64,000 bases of DNA from NCBI RefSeq assembly GCF_048544455.1, contig NC_133532.1:20710948-20774947 (forward strand), written 5' to 3'. The notes under the pieces are model-generated. The model was not told the DNA's origin and made no database searches. It worked only from the letters and a program-made list of their open reading frames with translations. The DNA is from Silene latifolia (Eukaryota; Streptophyta; Magnoliopsida; Caryophyllales; Caryophyllaceae). Each line of letters opens with the position of its first letter. Position 1 is the first letter of the stretch. This document shows positions 55,520 through 64,000 of the stretch, piece by piece. The position numbers and the translations under genes are program-made.

Positions 55520-57663
55520 TTGTTATGAGAAATAAAAGTGGTCTACAAAACAAAATAGAAGGAATAAAACACTTGTCATTTTTAAAATAATAATAATACT
55601 CGTAAATTTTAATTTAAACAAGTTTTATTGCATTTATCTAGTGACCTCTACCCAACTTTGATAAATGATTCCAAGACCCAAATTCATATCAACTTGGGCA
55701 CGCTTTGGCGATACATCCTTTATCAATATAACTCGGTGGATTAACCCTTTAATCGATTCTACTTTTAGAACTCTTAGTCAATAAAATTACATTAATTTTT
55801 ATCTTTAGCCCAAAACACATCCGGCTATGGTCGAGAATACTTTTGTTGAGTACGACACAAATTTCAAATAAATGTCTCCATGATCCAAATTCACATTAAC
55901 TTGGGCACGCTTTGGCGATACAACCCTCATCAACACGAATTCGGTGGATAGACATTTATCACCCACTTCCCCTACATAACAAGGTTTGTACCCCGGTTTA
56001 GCCGAGTGCACTCCCTCACGAAATAGGTTTTCATGGTTTCTAATTTTTGGTAAGGCTAAGTCTCAATTGATTATTTAGCAAGAGGTCATGTCAATTTATT
56101 ATCTATCACGTTTTAAGTGAACTAAAACGGTGAACTATGATAATTGTAATTGACACGGTCGATAAACTCGATTTAAAATGCATGTTTAGTTATGGCGATT
56201 TAGCGATGCATGCAACATATAAATAAAATGCAAAGCATAAAAATAAAATCCTAGTATGGCCTTTCTAAAATATTAAATCTAATAAACTATTACAAATGCG
56301 AAAACCAACTCCTTTGGTCCCTTGAACTTCGGTCTTGGCACGCATCTCGAGGTAACACCGTCTTCATGGAAACTCCGGGAAAATTACAAATAATAAATAA
56401 AATTACATAATTTCCTATTATACATTTGTAATAAAAATTAATCTATTAAATTACAAAATGGTGATACGAGATCCATATAATTACAACCGAATCGATATTC
56501 CCATACATTTCGGGTAATACCAATTAAAAACTAAGGTCATACTAAGTAAAATTACATAATTCAAAAATTATATAAAATAAAAATATGACAATCATAAATG
56601 CAGCATTATAATATGTATGAACATGCTTAATTTTATGCTAAATCGCCTTTTAAGAGCCAATATCTATAAGTTATCACAAAATGTCTCATAAATTCATATT
56701 TATGTTCAAGTTAATTACCCTAACCATCTTAGGACTCAAAACTTAGTCTTCACTAATATTTTGACAATAACTCAACTTGATTTCTTAAAATTGTTCATTA
56801 TGGACCAAAAATACAAAATCATGCTATAAACTTCAAATTAAATTATAAAAATTTCAAATAATTTCAAAATTTGAAATTTATACTCATGAACATTCTGAAA
56901 AAATACCATGACACTCATAATATTCAAAACTTAGGTTAAAAATTTCGAAAATTTATCGAGAAAAACAATGTTGCGGTTTATCGGTTTTAACAAATATGAC
57001 CATTAAAATATGAGAAAATTTATTTTCATCAACTTTTCACTTTTAGATCTGAAATATATGATAAAATACAACATGTTACGTTTTTCTTTAGTCATGAAAT
57101 ATGTTTTAGCACTATATACTAAATAAAGTCACTATTTATTGAATTTTTACTCAAAAATTCATAAATCATGCTAAAGGAGTCCAATACCTCTAAGATTTTT
57201 ACACACACTAAGTAAAAATGCATGTGATAACATATTAAATTTCCATGATTAAATTCTAAATATAACTCATATTAACCTATTTACCCATTTAAATACGACT
57301 TTAACTTATAAAATTCATATTTCGAGCAAAACAATTTATTTTAATATAAACATTTACAGGTCATCAGTATGTATTACATGTGAAAACATATCTAAAAACC
57401 ACTGGAAAATTCGAAGTTTAGCTATTTTTCGTCCAAAAATGACATTTTTCTCATAAAAATCACATTTTAATGTCAATAATATATAAAAAAAACAATAAAA
57501 TCCATAAATAAACCTAAATATCCCAAATACATTTTAGGACTAGAAAATTTAACATGCAAAGTGATTTCGTGATATATCATAATAAACACAAAATTACAAG
57601 TTTTATTTGTTAATAAGATTAACTCGGAAAAACAATAAACCGATTTGCATGCAAACAACCTAA
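55520..57663. other. 5' leader region of the gag-only Copia element
   Basis: About 2.1 kb between gag and the PBS. AT-rich, with a diverged repeat of a TTGGGCACGCTTTGGCGATAC phrase at 55690 and 55900. No ORF of note. Confidence 0.6.
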
Positions 57664-57676
57664 GGCTCTGATACCA
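57664..57676 (-). other. tRNA-Met primer binding site of the gag-only element
   Basis: The minus strand reads TGGTATCAGAGCC two bases from the LTR edge, the same PBS as in the SIRE element. It sets the strand of the element. Confidence 0.9.
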
Positions 57677-58546
57677 CTTGTTAGGATTCATTAATTCCAT
57701 TAGTATACATATTCATAGTATGATGGTTTAATTTAGTCATAAAATTAAAACAAGATCTTATGCATGCAAGCATAAAACAAAGTAGAGGAAAAATCGTCAC
57801 TTCTTACATTGGTGTTTTGGATTTATTGGGCACCAACAAGATCTCCTACTTGTTAGTTCTTGAGCTTTCCAACAATGGATGAACTAAGATTCAAATTAGA
57901 ATCTCTCCCAAAAGTTTATACCCAAGGAACACCCTTAATAACTAATATTATTATGAGCTAGTAATAATACTAATCTTACTTAAAATTTGGACACAAAAAT
58001 ATTGATTTTATTCTCCTCTATTTCGGTTAAGAGGAGAGGATTTTGTGTGTATTTCTTACTCTAAAATATTTCACAAATGTAGAGAGTAGAGGATTTTTCT
58101 TACACTAGAAAAATAGAAGAGTAGTGAATGAATAATAGAGGAATCCATTTTGTTCCACTTGGTAGAAAAACCGGTGGAAGGGTGGTCTAAGGGGAGCTAA
58201 TGCATGGTCTTGTTCTTATCTAGGTGAGACTAGGCATGCAAGGCTAGATATTAGGCTTAATCATCATGTTTCCATTTAAAAATAAAACACAATATTAACC
58301 CTAAACCCCTCCATAATTTCGGTACACTTAGGATAAAATGGGTAGTCCATTTTATTTTGTCATTTGTCAATTTTGTTATGTGTCACATGTTACATGACAT
58401 GTTACACTATAATGTATTTTTAACATATTAAAAATCAACATATTAATAAAACATGTCACATAGAAAATTAACTAGTAATTCTTAATTACTTGTACCAAAA
58501 TGGTTTATCAAATTATAAATTTACAACAGCTTGTATTTATAATAAA

Positions 58547-59984
58547 CTAGTTTGATACCCGTGCAAAATTGCACGGGTATGTATTTGGGTCTGTATTAAT
58601 GTTTTTGGATAATTTTTTTTATTTGCATTACTATTGTAATTATATAGTTGGTCTAAATCAGTGATCTATATGACCTCTAATGTAACCCTAACTTCCCCAC
58701 TATTGCCATTAAGCCACAACTCCACTCCTTGCAAACAGCTAGTCTTACTTGTGACGGGCTAATCCCATCACAAGCTTGTGACCTCTCACAAAAAGGGAGA
58801 GGGGACAAGGTGGGGCACCCTCCATGTGCTTCCCACTCACCTCTCAATGGGCATTTTGTGAGAGGAAACGGTATCCGTCACAAGCTTGTGACGGATATCG
58901 CCGTCACAAATGAGAATTTGTGCCTTGCAAATTGCTGTAAATGTTGCCATCACTTAATTAACTGCAAATGCCATTATGTCAGCATAATTGATTCTCTGAT
59001 TTCATGCAGTTTATGATATGAAGTTTGACGGTTCAAGTGTATTTAACATGACGATATTAATGTTCCCTATAAAACGTACTTGTCGAGTAGAAATTACTCT
59101 ATAGCCTATAATTGTCATCATCCGAGTTCCGTGTGCGCGATTGATAGTAAAGTTGCCATAATTTTTGCTCTAAGTAAATAAATCCTCGGTGATGAACGGC
59201 TTTCTGTACAGATCTGAAAGGATTATTTAAAAAAAACATATGTTAACGTTTTACAATTGTGTCATTATCGTGTTATATTTAAAAAAAAATCTTTTTTAGA
59301 ACAATTTTGAATCATTTGTCTTATAATTTTTAAAAATTGGTAAATTTAAATATTTCAAACTTATAAATTTATTTTGTTTTTTTTAACGAAATAAAATATT
59401 TAATTTAGCTTTAAAGGCTTGTTGGAGTGTAAATTTACTCTGTAGCCTATCATTGTCACCTATCATTTTCGGTGTGCGCGGCTGATAGAAAAGTTGCCGA
59501 GTTTTTTACTTTAAGTAAATACTCCGTCACGATTATTTTATTTTTAAAAATATATCGTACTATCTAGTTTTAAAAATTATTCAAGTTATGTAATTTATTC
59601 GCATTATATGTAATTCATTCCCGTAATTAAATGTAATTTTTTCTCGTAATTATGTAATTTTATTATTATGTAATTTTTTTATTAATTATGTAATTCTTTC
59701 CGATTATTTGTAATTAATTTCATTTATTCCGATTTTTAATGCATTCCGCTTATATGCAATTAATTTCATTTATTCCAGTTTTATTAAATTATTTCATAGA
59801 ATTTTTCTAAGTCGAAAATTGTCGCATGTTTGTATTGTCGAACGATTTAAAGAATTAATTTCTTTGCACACCAACGGGCCCCACCATAACCTGAATTTCC
59901 GAAAAAAAAAAGAAAAAAAAAGTTGTACAAATGACGTGGCACATCCTGCATTCAGTATTGTCTTCTGAATTAATAAAGATAAGA
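58547..59984 (-). mobile_element. Non-autonomous Helitron in the LTR
   Basis: On the minus strand the 5' end is A|TCTTATCTTTATTAATTC (59984 leftward), and the 3' end is the hairpin TACCCGTGCAA/TTGCACGGGTA then CTAG|T (58547-58550). The intact LTR copy at 49700 shows the empty A/T site, which proves both edges. It has no Rep-helicase. Confidence 0.92.
58743..58915. mobile_element. MITE with TTGTGACGG termini inside the Helitron
   Basis: Inverted ends (C)TTACTTGTGACGG and CCGTCACAAATGAG surround nested CACAAGCTTGTG palindromes. About 170 bp. No clear TSD. The repeated GTGACGGAT phrases suggest a Mutator- or Harbinger-type MITE (inference). Confidence 0.5.
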
Positions 59985-60397
59985 TTATTCATTCTGTTTC
60001 AATTGTTTCGTAAACAATAATTTTATCTAAGTAATAAAACAATTTGATTACTTAGTACGTATCTTATTTAATCGAATTACAATGAGACACGTTAATTTTA
60101 CTCACAAAATCATCCGTCAATTTTAAGCAATTTAATTAACTCGTATCGGCATACGATTAATTAAATAATCAATTAAGAGTATTTCCCTATAAGTATGACC
60201 TAAGGGGATCAACTGATCACCACCGTCGCATGACAGTAATGTCAAACTCTAGTCAGCCAATCATTACCGATATGTGTGGACCAGTTGACTGTAAAATATT
60301 ACTTCCCACATGTATTCTTAAATATGAGATTTAAACATGTGATCATTATGATCGACAGTTGTGATCGCATTATTGTCGGAGGACACTTATTCCAACA

Positions 60398-63300
60398 GGA
60401 ATGCGGGTGGGATGAGGAAGCATATATTTAGGTTTGAGTAGATATGGGTTGGAGAAGGGGGGTGTGAGGAGGTTGTGGTGTGAGGTATCGAGGAAGGGCA
60501 CGACAATTTAGGGAGGGCTATTAATGAATGTGCGAAGGAAATTCAAGGTTGGAAGAATATTAATATCGGGAAAATTAATTGGGCCTTAGAGAGAAAGAGG
60601 AAGCAATTGGCACAGCTGAATTGTGGGACGAGAACTGAGCTTGAGGTGAAGCGGAGAAAGAAATTAGTGGCTGAAATTGCGGAACTAAATCGCAAAGAGG
60701 AGCAATACTGGCGTCAAAGATCGCGTGCGTTATGGCTTTGTGATGGTGATCGTAACACAAATTATTTCCATACTAGAGCCGGGGAGCGAAAGCGAAAGAA
60801 CTACATTGGGATGCTTGGTTTAGAGGGGCATGTCACCGAATAGATGAACATGCTTTTGCGTGTGGAATACCGGGAGGAAGAAATAGTTGAAACGATTAGC
60901 CAGATGCATCCGGATTCAACCCCTCGTCATAAAAAAAAGGCCCCTAGTCCGGATGGTACGAATGGGTTATTTTACCAGTCATAATGGCATATTATCGGCC
61001 CTGATGTGGTAAGCTCGGTCCTGGGAATATTGAGAGGTGAATCGTCACCAGCTGAGTTTAATAAGACTAACATTGTCTTAATCCCGAAGAAAAAAGCTCT
61101 TGATAAAATTCGGCATTTTAGACCCATTAGTCTTTGTAATGTGGTGTACAAAATTGTGTCCAAGGTCTTAGCGAACAGGTTGAAGACTTTCTTAGGAGAT
61201 ATTGTCTCAGAGAACCAGAGTGCCTTTACGCCGGGTTGCCTGATTACAGATAACAACCTAATTTCCTTTGAGTTGTTTCATCAAATGAAAAATTCAAGAC
61301 ATATGGAGGGAAATATGGCGATCAAACTTGATATGGAAAAAGCTTATGATTGAGTTGAATGGTGTTTTTTGCTACGGATTATTGTGACGATGGGTTTTGA
61401 TGGTGATTGGATACGATGGGTAATGGAGTGTGTCTCTACTATTACCTTCTCTGTTCTCATTAATGGCACACCTTCGGAGGAGTTTCGGCCTACTAGAGGG
61501 CTAAGGCAAGGTGACCCGTTATCTCCTTATTTATTCATTATTTGTGCGGAAGCGTTGTCTAATCTTATGAGATGGGCTGTTGAAGCTAATTCGCTTCATG
61601 GGATCCGCATAGCAAGGAGTGCTCCCGCTATATCCCATTTGTTATTTGCTGACGATAGTATATTTTTTGCTCGAGCTACTTTGGAAGAGGCTGATGTTAT
61701 TAACAATGTTTTACGACGATATGAATCGGCCTCGGGGCAGCTTGTTAGCCTCGAGAAAATTACGGTCTCGTTTAGCAACAGAGTGTCGGGGGAGCAGAGA
61801 GCATGAGTGGCAGAAAGGCTTGGGGTGGGGGAAGTGGAGGAACAAAAGCGTTACTTGGGTTTGCCTACGGTGATAGGGCGGTCTAAAAAAGTCATTACAG
61901 ATATCATTCGGGATAAGTTATGCAAAACATTACAAGGTTTGCGCGGGAAGTTGTTGTCTAGGGCGGGTAAGGAGGTTCTTATAAAGGCGATTGCCAATTC
62001 TCTCCCTACCTATGTGATGAGTGTGTTCAAAATTCCAGCCAATTTTTGTGACGAAGTTAGATCGATGATTTCGCGTTTCTGGTGGGGACATGAAGAGGGG
62101 AAGAGAGGGATATCCTGGGTTGCATGGAAGAAGATGTGTAAGACGAAGGGAAATGGGGGCATGGATTTTCGTGACTTTCGGTTATTCAATCTTGCTCTTC
62201 TGGGCGTTTGCTGACATGTCCGGAGAGTTTGTGGGCTCGTATGATGAAAGCGAAGTATTACTCGAAGGCGAGTTCTTGGGAGCTTCTATGGGGCATAATC
62301 CTAGCTACGCTTGGAGAAGTTTGAAGGAGGCTCGTGGGGTTTTGGAGAAGGGGCCGCGGTGGAGGATAGGGGATGAGAGCGATACACGGGTATGGGGTCA
62401 CGTCTGGGTGTCGGGTACATAGACAGGGAGGCTTATTTCGCCTTGTTTGAATGGCCATGAGGGGATGGTGGTGGCGAATCTCATTACAGAGCATAATACT
62501 TGGGATGTTGATAGTATTAACCATTTGTTCTTGCCTTTTGAGCGGGAAAGAATCACTAATATTCGTCTAAGCCCGAATAGGCCGCGAGATGGGTGGTATT
62601 GGAGTGGAGAGCGTGATGGAGTTTTTTTTTTTGGGGGGGAAAGTTAAGTATATATATATCATCATCAAGGATAAAAAAAGAGTAGAGTACATCAGTCCGT
62701 TATAAAAGTATACAACCAAAGAAAAGAAAAACTATAAGGACTGAAACCAAATTTGATCTCGTGCACCCATAGTACTGCAATTTTGCTTCAAAAATCTCAC
62801 TTTGACATCCTGTAAAATTTGATGGACTATCTGCTCAGGTCTCCTAACAAAATGATCCAGCCGTGCCTCATTCCGTACTCTCCAAATCCAATAAAACAAT
62901 GCTACATGACAGGCACCAACATACCTCTTACGCAACTAAAATCAGCGTATCAAATGATGGCAGGGCAATTGTTAGATATGGCGGAGCAGTCGGATTCGGC
63001 GAGTGTGAGATGGTTGTACAATAAGCTCTAGAAAATACCGGTCTGGCCACGCGTAAAACTCTTCTTCTGGCAACTGTGTACTCACGCTTTGGCAACAAAG
63101 GCAAACATCGTCGCTCAAGTGGGAGGTGAGTATTCTCTTTGTCCTTTATGTAATTTGTCTGATGAGTCTAGTATTCATTTGTTCAGAGATTGTGGGGTGG
63201 CTAGTTGGGTGTGGGAGAAGCTGGGGTTAGCTTGTGAGGAGGAGGGAAGGACGGGTGGTGTGCGGTGTTGGGTGGAGGCACGGTGGAGGGATATGAGTGG

Positions 63301-63997
63301 AGCGGAGTATGGGAAATTTATGTTGGGGTGTTGGGCTATTTGGGAGCTTCGGAATAAGGTTGTGTTTGATGGGGTGGAGGTTTATCCGAAGAGGGTTATT
63401 AGACGGGTTTGTGACGTGTTAAGTGAGAGGGAGGGGTGGTGGAAAGTGTTGGAAGAAGACGTGGGGGGGAGGGGGGGCTGGCCGAGGAGGAGACGAGGAG
63501 AGGATGGAAGCGTGGACAGCGGCTCCGAGGGGTTATGTCAAGATAAATGTGGATGCGGGTGCAAAGGAGGGGGAATGATCTAGTTTGGGGATGGTTTGTA
63601 GGGATGAAGGAGGAGCGGTGATGTGGGGGGTAGCCATTGTTCGCGCGGAGTGGTGGGAGCCGAGTGTTGCTAAGGCGGTGGCGATGTGGGATAGTTTAAA
63701 TGAGGCTTGAGGGAGAGGTGTGTGTAAGGTGGTGATGGAAAGTGACTTTTTGCAAGTCGTTGATTCTCTTAAAGGAAAGTGGAATAGAAGAAGCATTTTC
63801 TCACAAGTGATTGATGATATTTTGGTCTTATGTAATGATTTTGAGTATGTTTTAAGGTCTCTACTAGGTAGGTAAATAATTGTGTGGCGCATTGTTTAGC
63901 TCATGTTACTCCTAGAACTATTGGTCGAGAGGTATGGTCTGATGTTTTACCGTCGGATGCTCATAACGTTATACTCTTTGATATCTCAATGCTATAG
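60398..63997 (+). mobile_element. LINE D, right part (rest of ORF2)
   Basis: Resumes LINE D after the Copia TSD and runs to the ORF2 stop at 63995-63997. The 3' UTR and poly(A) lie outside the window. A 5'-truncated LINE E interrupts it at about 62622-62940. Confidence 0.88.
60398..63997 (+). pseudogene. LINE D ORF2: RT, zf-RVT and RNase H (split gene, part 2)
   Basis: Linker with SRALWLCDGDRNTNYFH (about 60720), RT with FRPISLCNVVYKIV, KLDMEKAYD, LRQGDPLSPYLF and LLFADDSIFF (about 61637-61666), zf-RVT (SLCPLCNLSDESSIHLF, about 63140) and RNase H (VNVDAG-like at about 63545; VMESDFLQVV at about 63740). Stops at 60841, 61351 (TGA), 61804 (TGA), 62420, 63029, 63581 and 63707 kill it. Several of these fit CGA to TGA changes. 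Confidence 0.88.
62622..62940 (-). mobile_element. LINE E: 5'-truncated LINE tail nested in LINE D
   Basis: The T run at 62622-62632 is the poly(A) tail of a minus-strand insertion. It carries a LINE ORF2 C-terminal stretch (YWIWRVRNEARLDHF) and a 3' end CTTAACTTTCCCC-poly(A) close to that of LINE C. LINE D zf-RVT coding resumes at about 62945 (AYQMMAGQL). The exact TSD is unclear in the T-rich target. Confidence 0.8.
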
Positions 63998-64000
63998 TAA

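Larger units (their letters stand above)
48853..60397 (-). mobile_element. Copia-type element with gag but no pol (TR-GAG-like)
   Basis: TG...CA LTRs at 48853-50121 and 57679-60397, an exact 5-bp TSD GGAAT (48848-48852 and 60398-60402), a PBS at 57664-57676 and a PPT-like purine run at about 50122-50138. On the minus strand the body holds gag (54623-55519) but no protease, integrase or RT that I can see. It resembles TR-GAG terminal-repeat elements, which need proteins from a partner. The LTRs differ at about 15 sites by eye plus one 11-bp indel over 1.27 kb, so the insertion is rather recent. Confidence 0.9.
57679..60397 (-). repeat. 5' LTR of the gag-only Copia element, split by a Helitron
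   Basis: TGTTAGGATTC... to ...TATTCCAACA. Without the 1438-bp Helitron the LTR is about 1281 bp. It has an 11-bp AATATTATTAT insertion (about 57943-57953) relative to its partner, probably a local duplication. Confidence 0.92.

Overview
This is nuclear DNA of a flowering plant. It shows a spliced FKBP62/ROF1-type gene with plant introns, plant Copia and LINE lineages, CACTA, Helitron and MITE ends, and AT-rich intergenic DNA. A eudicot, perhaps Caryophyllales, is my impression only. I see one host gene, a 558-residue three-domain FKBP immunophilin with a TPR region (12 coding exons, 17217-24235, + strand). Nearly all the rest is transposable elements, many nested, and for many the insertion sites can be read directly from target-site duplications (TSDs).

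Left third (1-16393): a CACTA end (1-237) sits in the 3' LTR of a long Copia element of SIRE type on the minus strand (238-11783). That element has gag, pol, PBS, PPT and a third ORF after pol. Its other LTR is split by a 1.1-kb element with 8-bp TSDs (10420-11528). Next come a foldback element with 9-bp TSDs (13282-13834) and a Helitron (14031-16393) that holds a hAT-like element (14994-15866).

Host island (16394-25309): FKBP62 has a solo LTR in intron 1 (17713-19584), diverged tandem copies of its exon-1 end around that LTR, and repeat-rich sequence in intron 2. Downstream are a small Stowaway-like MITE, a tiny poly(T) retro-insertion, and then a 3-kb solo LTR (25310-28276).

Middle (28282-46600): a nearly intact 7.4-kb LINE (A, minus) sits inside the RNase H region of an older LINE (B). 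LINE C (+, 37255-40816) lies beside a Copia remnant (gag to integrase, 40860-43330). Both lie between weak inverted arms at about 37131-37215 and 44380-44468. A remnant related to the 10420-11528 element lies near 44560-44760.

Right part (46600-64000): LINE D (+) is split after its endonuclease domain by an 11.5-kb Copia-type element (48853-60397, TSD GGAAT). That element has gag but no recognisable pol. It carries a solo LTR in its body (51570-52941) and a Helitron in its 5' LTR (58547-59984), which in turn holds a MITE. LINE D resumes at 60398 and is interrupted again by a 5'-truncated LINE (E).

The most interesting structural signal is that two different solo LTRs (in FKBP62 intron 1 and at 51570) share a layout. 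Each has an array of short palindromic motifs about 250-480 bases from its 5' end, just before a TATA-like box, but the motif differs. No CRISPR, rRNA or tRNA gene was found.
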